A stretch of DNA of 64,000 bases, from assembly GCF_016583905.1 (NCBI RefSeq), contig NZ_NRRY01000017.1:1-64000 (forward strand), written 5' to 3'. How positions within the stretch are numbered: position 1 is the stretch's first letter; every line of letters starts with the position of its first letter. Below, in pieces: positions 40,289 to 51,164 of the stretch. The position numbers were made by a program, and so were the translations under genes. The DNA comes from Lamprobacter modestohalophilus (GTDB taxonomy: Bacteria; Pseudomonadota; Gammaproteobacteria; Chromatiales; Chromatiaceae). The notes beneath the pieces are model-generated. The model worked only from the letters and a program-made list of their open reading frames with translations. It was not told the DNA's origin and did not search any database.

Positions 40289-41023
40289 ATGCTGCAAGAC
40301 CGCACCGGCCAAAAAGTCCCGAACGTCACCTTCCGCACCCGCACCGACCACGACTGGAAGGACATCACCACCGATGACCTGTTCAAGGGCAAGACCGTTG
40401 TCGTCTTCTCCCTGCCCGGCGCCTTCACCCCGACCTGCTCCTCGACCCACGTGCCGCGCTATAACCAGCTTGCGCCGGCCCTGAAGGCCGCGGGCGTCGA
40501 CGATATCATCTGCATGTCGGTCAACGATGGCTTCGTCATGAACGCCTGGAAGGACGACGAGAACGCGGACAACCTGACCTTCATCCCAGACGGTAACGGC
40601 GAGTTCACCGATGGCATGGGCCTGCTGGTCGACAAGGACGACCTGGGCTTCGGCAAGCGCTCCTGGCGTTACTCGATGCTGGTCAAGGACGGCACCATCG
40701 AGAAGATGTTCATCGAGCCAGAGGAGCCGGGCGACCCCTTCCACGTCTCCGATGCCGACACCATGCTCGAGTACATCGCGCCGAATGCGGCCAAGCCGTC
40801 GGACATCACCGTCTTCACCCGCCCCGGCTGCCCGTTCTGCGCCAAGGCCAAGACCATGCTGAGCGATGCTGGCATGCAGTATGAAGAGCTGGTGCTAAAC
40901 AAGGACTACACCGAAGAGACCCTGCGCGCCGTCGCCGCCGCGACCAGCGTGCCGCAGATCTTCATCAACGGCACCAAGATCGGTGGCTCCGACGATCTCG
41001 AGAAGTGGATGGCCAACCGCTAA
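40289..41023 (+). CDS. garA: peroxiredoxin-glutaredoxin fusion, glutathione amide-dependent peroxidase
   Basis: This 244-aa hybrid thiol peroxidase reduces peroxides using a low-molecular-weight thiol. The N-terminal Prx5-type domain (1-160) has the peroxidatic site [12 protein letters not shown] with Cys50. The C-terminal glutaredoxin domain (about 170-244) has CPFC (Cys181/Cys184) and the [19 protein letters not shown] thiol-binding region. The fusion occurs in several bacteria. In Chromatium it works with glutathione amide and is encoded next to the reductase garB, as here (garB begins 122 nt downstream). The call to GarA rests on that gene order and on the cofactor residues of the neighbour. 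Confidence 0.88.
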   Translation: MLQDRTGQKVPNVTFRTRTDHDWKDITTDDLFKGKTVVVFSLPGAFTPTCSSTHVPRYNQLAPALKAAGVDDIICMSVNDGFVMNAWKDDENADNLTFIPDGNGEFTDGMGLLVDKDDLGFGKRSWRYSMLVKDGTIEKMFIEPEEPGDPFHVSDADTMLEYIAPNAAKPSDITVFTRPGCPFCAKAKTMLSDAGMQYEELVLNKDYTEETLRAVAAATSVPQIFINGTKIGGSDDLEKWMANR

Positions 41024-41080
41024 GCCTGACCTGACCGAGGTGAGCGCCCAGCGTCGTCGCCGACGCAGGGCTTGAGACCG

Positions 41081-41118
41081 ACAGCCGCTGGTGCTTCTGC
41101 CTAGCGGCTGTTTCGTTT
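41081..41118 (+). terminator. hairpin between garA and garB (terminator or attenuator)
   Basis: Perfect 9-bp stem ACAGCCGCT/AGCGGCTGT (41081-41089/41103-41111) followed by TTCGTTT, 27 nt before the garB start. It may reduce read-through or end garA mRNA. Confidence 0.65.
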
Positions 41119-41144
41119 GGACTGCACGCAAATAGGCAATTCTC

Positions 41145-42506
41145 ATGGACAAACACTTTGATCTCATCGCCATCGGCGGCGGCAGCGGCGGTCTCGCCAT
41201 CGCCGAGAAGGCCGCCGGCTATGGCAAGCGCACCGCCATCGTCGAATCCAGCCAGCTCGGCGGCACCTGCGTCAACGTCGGCTGCGTGCCGAAGAAGCTG
41301 ATGTGGTATGCCTCCGAGATCGCCCAAGCGGTGCGCGACGCGCCCGAGCTGGGCGTCAACGCCGAGATCAGTTCGATCGACTGGCCGACCCTGGTCAAGG
41401 GCCGCGAGGGCATGATCGATGGCATCCGCAACTACTGGAATGGTTACGTTGAGAAGCTCGGCATCACCCTGCTACAGGGCGCCGCGCGCTTCGTTGATAA
41501 CAAGACCATCGAGGTCAACGGCGAGCAATACACGGCTGAGCACATCGCTATCGCCACCGGCGGCCAGCCGATCGTGCCGCCGGTGCCAGGCCATGAGCTG
41601 GGCATCACCTCCGATGGCTTCTTCAAGCTCGATCAGGCGCCGAAGCGGGTGTGCGTGATCGGCGGCGGCTACATCGGCGTTGAGCTCGCCGGCATCCTCA
41701 ACTCGCTCGGCTCCGAGGTCACCATCGTCGCGCTGGAGCCGAAGGTGCTCGAGACCTTCGACCCCCTGATCAGCGAGACCGTCAAGCACAACCTGGAGCA
41801 CGAGGGGATCAAGCTGAACCTGCCGTTCGCGGTCGGCTCGCTGGAACAGCGCGATGATGGCATCGCGGTGATCGACCGGGACGGCAACGCGCTGACCGGC
41901 TTCGACACCGCGCTCTGGGCGGTGGGCCGCCGCGCGAATACCGCCGGGCTCAACCTCGAGGCGACCGAGATCGAGCATCTCCCCAACGGGGTGATTCCGA
42001 CCGATGCCTATCAGAACACCAATGTGCCTGGCGTCTATGCGCTCGGCGACATCACCGGCCGCGCGCCGCTGACCCCGGTCGCCATCGCCGCCGGGCGTCG
42101 ACTTGCCGAGCGGCTGTTCAACAACCAGCCCGAGCGGCATCTGGACTACGAGAACATCCCCACCGTGGTGTTCGCACATCCGCCCGTCGGCTCGGTCGGC
42201 ATGACCGAGGCCAAGGCGCGCGAGACCGGCGAGAAGGTCACCCTCTATCAGACCACCTTCACGCCGATGAAATACGCGCTCAACGAGCGCGAGCCACGCA
42301 CCGCGATGAAGCTGGTCTGCCTGGGCGAGAAGGAGCAGGTGGTCGGCATCCACATGGTCGGCGACGGCGTCGACGAGATGCTGCAAGGCTTCGCCGTGGC
42401 CGTGAAGCTGGGCGCGACCAAGGAGGACTTCGACAACACCGTCGCCATCCATCCGGTCAGCGCCGAGGAACTGGTGACGCTGAAGGAGCCTTACACCGAG
42501 GACTAA
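41145..42506 (+). CDS. garB: glutathione amide reductase (glutathione reductase family)
   Basis: This 453-aa FAD disulfide reductase regenerates the reduced thiol for GarA. The N-terminal FAD motif ([17 protein letters not shown]), redox pair C42-C47 ([13 protein letters not shown]), second dinucleotide motif [11 protein letters not shown] (about 173-183) and C-terminal base H436-P-V-S-A-E-E are intact. Where E. coli glutathione reductase has Arg198 and Arg204 gripping the NADPH phosphate, this protein reads [11 protein letters not shown], with L197, E198 and E203. That predicts NADH preference, the documented trait of Chromatium glutathione amide reductase. A terminator follows. Confidence 0.88.
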   Translation: MDKHFDLIAIGGGSGGLAIAEKAAGYGKRTAIVESSQLGGTCVNVGCVPKKLMWYASEIAQAVRDAPELGVNAEISSIDWPTLVKGREGMIDGIRNYWNGYVEKLGITLLQGAARFVDNKTIEVNGEQYTAEHIAIATGGQPIVPPVPGHELGITSDGFFKLDQAPKRVCVIGGGYIGVELAGILNSLGSEVTIVALEPKVLETFDPLISETVKHNLEHEGIKLNLPFAVGSLEQRDDGIAVIDRDGNALTGFDTALWAVGRRANTAGLNLEATEIEHLPNGVIPTDAYQNTNVPGVYALGDITGRAPLTPVAIAAGRRLAERLFNNQPERHLDYENIPTVVFAHPPVGSVGMTEAKARETGEKVTLYQTTFTPMKYALNEREPRTAMKLVCLGEKEQVVGIHMVGDGVDEMLQGFAVAVKLGATKEDFDNTVAIHPVSAEELVTLKEPYTED

Positions 42507-42597
42507 CGGGCATCGCCTGTCGATACTGGTCATGGCGTATCGACGCCCTTGCAGGTGAAGCTGCTCGTTCACGGCAAAGGCTGTCGACGGCATCTAT

Positions 42598-42630
42598 AAC
42601 GCCCCGCACTGCGGGGCGTTTGTCGTTGTT
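42598..42630 (+). terminator. rho-independent-like terminator after garB
   Basis: 10-bp stem AACGCCCCGC/GCGGGGCGTT (42598-42607/42611-42620) with a 3-nt loop, followed by TGTCGTTGTT, about 90 nt after the garB stop. Confidence 0.7.
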
Positions 42631-42673
42631 GCGCCGGCTTTGGTTTGCGTCTAGCTTGAACAGATCGGAGCGA

Positions 42674-43438
42674 TTGACAAACCTGGAATCCGCTGTGGAG
42701 CCATCGACGAACCATCAGCGCGCGAATCGCGTCATTGAGTCGCACTGGGGCATGCAGGCAGACCGGGACAAGGCCCGCATGCTGGCCCAGCGCGAGGTTG
42801 CCGCCTTCGTCTGCGACGCGGTGAATCTCGAGGGGCTGCCCTTCACCCTGCCGGAAGTCCAGACGCTGCTGGAGGGCATCACCGTCGGTGGTCATCGGAT
42901 CAGCGACCAGCAGATCGTGCTTAACCAAGGTAACGCCTGGCGCTGGCTGTTCGAGGCACTGCGTGCACAAAGCTTCTCGCTCAGCCAAGCGGTCGCCTGT
43001 GAACTACATGCCATCGCCGCGAAAGAGGAGGCCTTGGTGTGGGGCGCCTTCCGCACCGGCGGGGTGACCATCGCTGGCACCGATTGGATGCCACCTCCAG
43101 CCGCTGAACTGCCCGAACGCTTTGCGCGGATGTGCCGACAGGCCGAGCGCCTAGAGGACATCTATGACCGTGCGATCTGGATCTTTCTCGAGATGGCGCG
43201 CAACCAGTTCTTTTATGATGTCAACAAGCGCATGGGCCGCTTCATGATGAACGGACTGTTACTCGACGCGGGCTTCCCGGCGATCAACCTTCCCGCCCAT
43301 CGCCAACTGGAGTTCAACCAACTGATGCTGGCCTTTTATCCTTCGGGGAATCATGGCCCCATGACCGCCTTCATGCGGTCCTGCCTAGACCCGAGGCTAG
43401 TCGAGATCATGCAGGAAGCGCCGCTAATACCGGGCTAA
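42674..43438 (+). CDS. Fic-domain protein with degenerate catalytic motif
   Basis: This Fic/DOC-family protein of about 254 aa has the N-terminal LEGLPFTLPEVQTLLEGITVGG segment of Fic proteins and a core motif region reading RNQFFYDVNKRMGRFMMN. The canonical motif is HPFxxGNxR: the catalytic His is replaced by Asn and the first Gly by Val, while Asn-Lys-Arg is kept. AMP transfer is therefore unlikely unless chemistry differs. The start is uncertain: TTG at 42674, GTG at 42695 and ATG at 42752 are all possible, and the frame is open to 42620, which overlaps the garB terminator. It stands just before the duplicated AAA/PD-(D/E)XK genes. Confidence 0.72.
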   Translation: MTNLESAVEPSTNHQRANRVIESHWGMQADRDKARMLAQREVAAFVCDAVNLEGLPFTLPEVQTLLEGITVGGHRISDQQIVLNQGNAWRWLFEALRAQSFSLSQAVACELHAIAAKEEALVWGAFRTGGVTIAGTDWMPPPAAELPERFARMCRQAERLEDIYDRAIWIFLEMARNQFFYDVNKRMGRFMMNGLLLDAGFPAINLPAHRQLEFNQLMLAFYPSGNHGPMTAFMRSCLDPRLVEIMQEAPLIPG

Positions 43439-43477
43439 GCACCCGCGACGGCTCATGCCAATACTCGGTTATTCACC

Positions 43478-45274
43478 ATGAAATTCCCCTACGGCACCGC
43501 TGATTTCCATGCCATTCGCTGCGAAGGCTACTACTACGCCGATCGCACCGACCGCATCCGCACGCTGGAAGACGCGGGCAAACAGCTGCTGTTTCTGCGC
43601 CCGCGCCGTTTCGGTAAGACCGCCTGGCTGACCACGCTGGAGAACTACTACGACCTCGCCCGGGCCGCGGAATTCGACGAGCTGTTTGGGCCGCTTGCCA
43701 TCGGTCAGAACCCCACCGCGCGGCGCAACCACTACTTCGTGCTGCGCTGGGACTTCTCCATGGTCGATGCCAGCGGCAACCTGGCCGAGATTCGCCAGGC
43801 ACTGCATGATCATCTCAACAGCCGAGCGCGCGCCTTTTTCGCGCGTTATCGGAATCAACTGGGCGACTGGCCGCTGACGCTGCAACCCGAAAACGGGGTG
43901 GTCGCGCTCGAATCCACCATCAGTGCGGCGCGTGCGAGCGGCCATGATCTCTACCTGCTGATCGACGAGTACGACAACTTCGCCAACGAACTGATGCACG
44001 GGCGCCGCGCCGATTACGACGCCTTAGTCTCCGGCGAAGGCCTGCTCAAGACGCTCTTCAAGGCGGTCAAATCCCTGGCTTCGGGCCAAGGCATCGATCG
44101 GGTCTTCATCACCGGTGTCTCGCCGGTGGTGCTGGCCGACATCTCCAGCGGCTACAACGTCTCCAAGGATCTGAGTCTCGACGCCCGGTTTGTCGACCTG
44201 TGCGGCTTCAGCGAGGGCGAAATCGCCGCTGTGCTGAACCAGCTCGGCGTCGAGCAACAGCGCAATCCCGCCTGGTCCGCGCGCATGCTCGAGACCATGC
44301 GGATCTGGTACAACGGCTACCGCTTCGGCTACGAGCCCGGTCCGGGTCTCTATAACCCGACCCTGGCGCTGTACTTTTTCGAGGCCTTGGCCACCACCGG
44401 CGCGCCACCGCGCGAGATGCTCGATAGCAACCTGGCCATGGATCGCAACCGCATCGACTTCGTCGCCCGCCAGCCGCATGGGGAGGAACTCATCGGCGCC
44501 GCGCTTGATCCCGAGCACCCGCCGGTCATCGCCAGCCTGGCGCACCGCTTTGGTGTTGAAGACCTGCGCCGTGCGCCCAGGGATGCGCCTTATCTCGGCT
44601 CGCTGCTGTATTTTCTCGGCGCACTGACGCTCAGGGACCAGACCCCATTCGGTGAACTGGTGCTGGGTATTCCAAACCTGGTCATCCGCAAGCTCTATGT
44701 CGAGAAATTCCGTGATCAGCTGTTCCCCAACTATCCCGAGCGCGAAAGCCTCACTCAGGCCGCCAAGGCCCTGTACGCGGAGGGAAAACTCGCCCCTTTG
44801 GTTGAGGTACTGGAAGCCAACCACCTGCGCGTCTTCGATAACCGGGACTATCGTTGGTCAAATGAGCTGACGGTCAAGACCGTCTTTCTCATCGCCCTGT
44901 TCGCCGACATTTTCTACGTCATGGATTCGGAGACCGCCATCGAGCGCGGCCATGCCGATCTCTCGCTGATCGTGCGCGAGGAGATGCGCCGCTTTGCGCT
45001 GCTCGATCACCTGTTCGAGTTCAAATACCTGAGCCTGCAGGACCTCGGCGACACCGCCGAGACCCTGCGCGCGCAGTCGCGCGAGGCGCTCATAACCCAG
45101 CCCAAGGTGGCCGCCTGCCTGGATGCGGCCGAGGCCCAGCTGGCCCGTCATCGCCAGGGTCTGGAGCAGGCCTATGGTGAGCGCCTGCGGCTCCACACCC
45201 ATGCCGTGGTCGCGCTCGGCTTTGAGCGCCTGCTGTGGCGGAGTTGCTCGGGTGCGCCGGCGGTAGCGGGTTAA
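43478..45274 (+). CDS. AAA-ATPase-like / PD-(D/E)XK nuclease family protein, copy 1
   Basis: A 598-aa protein of the large family with an N-terminal AAA-ATPase_like domain and C-terminal PD-(D/E)XK nuclease-like domain (DUF1703 type). The start MKFPYGTADFHAIRCEGYYYADRT, the RPRRFGKT phosphate-loop variant (about residues 41-48), LLIDEYDNF (Walker B-like, about 165-173) and WYNGYRFG are diagnostic. Members are abundant, often multicopy in Chromatiaceae and anaerobes; physiological function is not established. A second copy at 45997 is nearly identical except for two blocks. Confidence 0.9.
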   Translation: MKFPYGTADFHAIRCEGYYYADRTDRIRTLEDAGKQLLFLRPRRFGKTAWLTTLENYYDLARAAEFDELFGPLAIGQNPTARRNHYFVLRWDFSMVDASGNLAEIRQALHDHLNSRARAFFARYRNQLGDWPLTLQPENGVVALESTISAARASGHDLYLLIDEYDNFANELMHGRRADYDALVSGEGLLKTLFKAVKSLASGQGIDRVFITGVSPVVLADISSGYNVSKDLSLDARFVDLCGFSEGEIAAVLNQLGVEQQRNPAWSARMLETMRIWYNGYRFGYEPGPGLYNPTLALYFFEALATTGAPPREMLDSNLAMDRNRIDFVARQPHGEELIGAALDPEHPPVIASLAHRFGVEDLRRAPRDAPYLGSLLYFLGALTLRDQTPFGELVLGIPNLVIRKLYVEKFRDQLFPNYPERESLTQAAKALYAEGKLAPLVEVLEANHLRVFDNRDYRWSNELTVKTVFLIALFADIFYVMDSETAIERGHADLSLIVREEMRRFALLDHLFEFKYLSLQDLGDTAETLRAQSREALITQPKVAACLDAAEAQLARHRQGLEQAYGERLRLHTHAVVALGFERLLWRSCSGAPAVAG

Positions 45275-45277
45275 CGG

Positions 45278-45934
45278 TTAACGTAGGTGGCCTGCCGCGA
45301 GTGGATTATCTAGCACGATCGGCTCGGCCTGTCCGGGCAGGGACCAGAACAGGGTATCCGCCTCGGGCGAGAACCTCGGGCGCACTGAATCGCTAGCAGT
45401 GGCGAGCGCTTCAGGACAGGCCTGACGATGGTAGACCTCGGTGCTGCGGTCAAAGACATGCACCTGGCAGCTCTGCGCCTTCTCGGACACCGTCTCCTCT
45501 AAATAGGCCACAAAGCGCCCATCGGCACTGATAACTGGATGGTGGTTATCCAGCGCCGCGCCTGTAGGGGTCTCCGCCAAGCTCAGGGTGCGATGGTCGC
45601 TGGCATCGAGCAGGTTTCGGGTCTGCACCGAGCGCAGCCCGGAGGGGGCTTGCTGGTCGAAGACCACATCGCCACCACTGGCATCGATGCCGGGATGGGC
45701 TGAGGCGTACTCGGCCTCGGTCAGGCGTTGTGTGTGTCTGAAGGCGATGTCATGCAGGAAGATGTCGCTCACCCCGTTGCTGTCGCCTGAGACCAGGTTA
45801 TCGGCGGCGCTCTCGAAGACGATCAACTCACCCGTGGCATCGACGGCTGGAGCGCGGCTGGGACCGTTCCCGGCCTGGCCAATGACTTCAGCGAGCGGCT
45901 GCCGCCTGAGCAAGAAACCCCGCGCCCTATGCAC
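45278..45934 (-). pseudogene. truncated TolB/PD40-like beta-propeller gene
   Basis: A 218-aa C-terminal piece of a beta-propeller protein. PD40/WD40-like blades are visible: APAVDATGELIVFESAADNLV, HPVISADGRFVAYLEE and VRPRFSPEADTLFWSLP, plus SDIFLHD. Complete relatives are much longer and exported. This frame has only a GTG start (45934), no signal peptide, and similarity begins about residue 14. Its 5' end lies 62 bp from the start of AAA/PD-(D/E)XK copy 2, and its 3' end abuts copy 1. It was probably cut when that gene was duplicated or inserted. Confidence 0.65.
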
Positions 45935-45996
45935 AGATGTGATGTCGCTCGGCTGCTTCTATACTCACCGCAGGCCTCGCTGCTCAGATAAGCACC

Positions 45997-47784
45997 ATGA
46001 AATTCCCCTACGGCACCGCTGATTTCCACGCCATTCGCTGCGAAGGCTACTACTACGCCGATCGCACCGACCGCATCCGCACGCTGGAAGAAGCGGGCAA
46101 GCAGCTGCTGTTTCTGCGCCCGCGCCGTTTCGGTAAGACCGCCTGGCTGACCACGCTGGAGAACTATTACGACCTCGCCCGGGCCGAGGAATTCGACGAG
46201 CTATTTGGGCCGCTTGCCATCGGCCAGAACCCCACCGCCCGGCGCAACCACTACTTCGTGCTGCGCTGGGACTTCTCCATGGTCGATGCCAGCGGCAATC
46301 TGGCTGAGATTCGCCAGGCACTGCATGATCATCTCAACAGCCGAGCGCGCGCCTTTTTCGCGCGTTATCGGGATCAACTGGGCGCCTGGCCGCTGACGCT
46401 GCAACCCGAAAACGGGGTGGTCGCGCTCGAATCCACCATCAGTGCCGCGCGTGCGAGCGGCCATGATCTCTACCTGCTGATCGACGAGTACGACAACTTC
46501 GCCAACGAACTGATGCACGGGCGCCGCGCCGATTACGACGCCCTGGTCTCCGGCGAAGGCCTGCTCAAGACGCTCTTCAAGGCGGTCAAATCCCTGGCGT
46601 CTGGCCAAGGCATCGATCGGGTCTTCATCACCGGTGTCTCGCCAGTGGTGCTGGCCGACATCTCCAGCGGCTACAACGTCTCAGAAAACATCAGCTTGGA
46701 TGCGCGCTTCGTCGATTTATGCGGCTTCAGCGAAGCCGAGATTGCGGCCGTGCTCGGCCAGCTCGCCGCCGAGCAGCAACGCGACCGGGATTGGTCGGCG
46801 CGCATGCTCCAGACCATGCGGGTCTGGTACAACGGCTACCGATTCGGCTACGAGCCCGGCCCTGGTCTCTATAATCCCACCCTGGCGCTGTACTTCTTCA
46901 AGGCCCTAGCCACCACCGGCGCGCCACCGCGCGAGATGCTCGATAGCAACCTGGCCATGGACCGCAACCGCATCGACTTCGTCGCCCGCCAGCCGCATGG
47001 GGAGGAGCTCATCGGCGCCGCGCTGGATCCCGAGCACCCGCCGGTCATCGCCAGCCTAGCGCACCGCTTTGGTGTTGAAGACCTGCGCCGTGCGCCCAGG
47101 GATGCGCCTTATCTCGGCTCGCTGCTGTATTTTCTCGGCGCGCTGACGCTCAGGGACCAGGACGCGATGGGACGTCTGATGCTGAGCATCCCCAACTTGG
47201 TGATTCGGAAACTCTACGTTGAGAAGTTCCGCGACCAACGCTTTCCCAACTACCCCGAGCGAGAGCACCTGCGCGCCGCTGCCGAAGGCTTTTACAGCAG
47301 CGGCGAGCTCGCCCCTTTGGTTGAGGTACTGGAAGCCAACCACCTGCGCGTCTTCGATAACCGGGACTATCGTTGGTCGAATGAGCTGACCGTCAAGACG
47401 GTCTTTCTCATCGCCCTGTTCGCCGACATCTTCTACGTCATGGATTCGGAGACCGCGATCGAGCGCGGCCATGCCGATCTCTCGCTGATCGTGCGCGAGG
47501 AGATGCGCCGCTTTGCGCTGTTCGATCACCTGTTCGAGTTCAAATACCTGAGCCTGCAGGACCTCGGCGACACCGCCGAGACCCTGCGCGCGCAGTCGCG
47601 CGAGGCGCTCATGGCCCAGCCCAAGGTTGCCGCCTGCCTGGATGCGGCTGAGGCCCAGCTGGACCGTCATCGCCAGGGTCTGGAGCAGGCCTATGGTGAG
47701 CGCTTACGTCTGCACACCCATGCCGTGGTCGCGCTCGGCTTTGAGCGCCTGGTGTGGCGGAGTTGCTCGGGTGCGCCGGCGTGA
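45997..47784 (+). CDS. AAA-ATPase-like / PD-(D/E)XK nuclease family protein, copy 2
   Basis: A 595-aa near-duplicate of the gene at 43478, with the same RPRRFGKT loop, LLIDEYDNF and WYNGYRFG segments. The first 225 residues differ at only a handful of positions. Two blocks are divergent: about residues 228-272 (ENISLDARF... AEQQRDRDWSARMLQTMRV) and about 386-436 (DAMGRLMLSIP... REHLRAAAEGFYSSGE). Outside them identity is again nearly complete. This mosaic suggests gene conversion or block exchange rather than simple drift. Function is unknown, as for copy 1. Confidence 0.9.
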   Translation: MKFPYGTADFHAIRCEGYYYADRTDRIRTLEEAGKQLLFLRPRRFGKTAWLTTLENYYDLARAEEFDELFGPLAIGQNPTARRNHYFVLRWDFSMVDASGNLAEIRQALHDHLNSRARAFFARYRDQLGAWPLTLQPENGVVALESTISAARASGHDLYLLIDEYDNFANELMHGRRADYDALVSGEGLLKTLFKAVKSLASGQGIDRVFITGVSPVVLADISSGYNVSENISLDARFVDLCGFSEAEIAAVLGQLAAEQQRDRDWSARMLQTMRVWYNGYRFGYEPGPGLYNPTLALYFFKALATTGAPPREMLDSNLAMDRNRIDFVARQPHGEELIGAALDPEHPPVIASLAHRFGVEDLRRAPRDAPYLGSLLYFLGALTLRDQDAMGRLMLSIPNLVIRKLYVEKFRDQRFPNYPEREHLRAAAEGFYSSGELAPLVEVLEANHLRVFDNRDYRWSNELTVKTVFLIALFADIFYVMDSETAIERGHADLSLIVREEMRRFALFDHLFEFKYLSLQDLGDTAETLRAQSREALMAQPKVAACLDAAEAQLDRHRQGLEQAYGERLRLHTHAVVALGFERLVWRSCSGAPA

Positions 47785-47823
47785 GCCGGTGAGACGCCAC
47801 TACCGTTGCAGCGCGTGCGGATG

Positions 47824-47985
47824 CTACTTGACCGAGGCGTGGTCGATGGAGACACCGAGCTGGCCATAGAGCGTCGGGCCGCTGTGATCGCTGGCGGTGT
47901 CCACAGCCTGAGGTTGGCTCGCGCAGGCGGTGAGGAGCCCGATCAACAGTGTCGAGAGGATGAAGGTCAGCGTGCGATGGATCAT
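47824..47985 (-). CDS. small lipoprotein (53 aa)
   Basis: A short gene, minus strand: ATG at 47985, TAG at 47824. It has a positively charged start (MIHR), a hydrophobic stretch and a lipobox LTAC with Cys21, followed by a short polar mature part containing SGPTLYGQLGVSIDHASVK. It is probably anchored to the outer membrane. The ribosome-binding site is weak. It is convergent with AAA/PD-(D/E)XK copy 2. Confidence 0.6.
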   Translation of the reverse strand: MIHRTLTFILSTLLIGLLTACASQPQAVDTASDHSGPTLYGQLGVSIDHASVK

Positions 47986-48317
47986 TCTGCGAGCCTATTG
48001 CGGTAGAGAGGTCCGTTGGGTGCGGCCTCGACATGATGTCGCGTGATGTTGTGACGTAGCAAGAAGAGGCTCGCGCAGAGGCGCAGAGGCGCAGAGGCGC
48101 AAAGGAAGAAAGGGCTTGCTCGATGTTCCCGGTGCGCTTCTCTTGTCCTTCTCTTCTTCTCTGCGCCTTTGCGTCTCTGCGCGAGATCTGTTTTTCTTGT
48201 GTCGTCTACGCGATATGGCACCATCAGATTGACATGATGCGGAGGCCGCACCCGGTCGGTTCATCTTTAAGCTGATTGGAGACCGATCTTCAGACTGCTC
48301 GCTAGGAACATAACGCA
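47986..48317. other. intergenic region before nadE
   Basis: No protein gene recognised. The main content is the inverted repeat at 48070-48185 described separately. Confidence 0.5.
48070..48185. repeat. long inverted repeat with GCGCAGAG iterations
   Basis: 27-nt arms (48070-48096 and 48159-48185) match at 25 of 27 positions as inverted repeats around a 62-nt loop. The left arm contains four 8-nt units GCGCAGAG (the last GCGCAAAG), and the right arm contains the complementary CTCTGCGC series. Similar GCGCAGAGG-type intergenic elements are frequent in bacterial genomes. It may be a dispersed palindromic element. Confidence 0.8.
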
Positions 48318-50453
<2,136 letters not shown>

Positions 50454-50558
50454 TCCGCAAGCATGGGCAGTCACCGGATTCCTATCCTCATGAGTAGGCA
50501 GCCCGTTCCGTGGCACCAACCCAGGCCCTGCCGGTCCTTGAGCTGCTGCCCTGACTAG

Positions 50559-51152
50559 TCAGTCGGTCGCGTTCTTGGGCTTCTTCCGCCGCCGGACCAC
50601 CCCCGACGTCTGCGCCTCAAGCGCTGGGAGCTCTTCGGCAGAGGACGCGATCAACCGCTCGTTGTTCAGGGTTGCACTCTGGATGCGCAGGCGCTTCTCT
50701 TGGCGAACGCGGAGGCCATAACCGGCCGCTGCACCACCGGCGGTGGCGATCGTGAGCAGCCCAAGCGTCAGGAACTGGGCGAACATCATCGCCACTCCGA
50801 CCCCGACCACGCCACCCACCGCAACCCCGGTGCGCAACTTAGCACCACCCGAATCCTTGCTCTTGCGCGCCGCCAGCTTGACCTTCTCGCGCTCGGCCTG
50901 CATGCGCAGCTTCTCGCGCTCGCGGACATGTCGCTTATTCTGTTGCGCTAGGGTCTGCTCGCGCACGGTGCCAACCACGGAATCGAACCAGAGCGCCACC
51001 AAGAAGCCCAGCAACGCGGCGACGCCGGCAAAGAGATAGACCGTCTGCTCGAGATCGGTCATCAGTGCCGTATAGGTCAGCAATGCCGTGGCTGACTGCA
51101 GCAGCAGAATGCCGATCATGAATCGAAGTAAACCGCTCAGTCGTCCGCCCAA
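50559..51152 (-). CDS. membrane protein of unknown function
   Basis: A protein of about 197 aa with two N-terminal helices (FMIGILLLQSATALLTYTAL and VYLFAGVAALLGFLVALWF), a basic coiled-coil segment (HVREREKLRMQAEREKVKLAARK), then two more hydrophobic stretches (VGGVVGVGVAMMFAQFLTLGLLTIATAGGAAAGYG) and a basic tail. The TTG at 51152 is the likely start because GGAGG lies 7 nt upstream; a GTG at 51158 would overlap that site. It follows the lipoprotein gene by 12 bases, so the two are probably co-transcribed. Confidence 0.7.
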   Translation of the reverse strand: MGGRLSGLLRFMIGILLLQSATALLTYTALMTDLEQTVYLFAGVAALLGFLVALWFDSVVGTVREQTLAQQNKRHVREREKLRMQAEREKVKLAARKSKDSGGAKLRTGVAVGGVVGVGVAMMFAQFLTLGLLTIATAGGAAAGYGLRVRQEKRLRIQSATLNNERLIASSAEELPALEAQTSGVVRRRKKPKNATD

Positions 51153-51164
51153 GATCACACCTCC

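Noticed and set aside
41472-42593. 373-codon minus-strand ORF opposite garB
   Set aside because: Antisense shadow of a conserved reductase gene.
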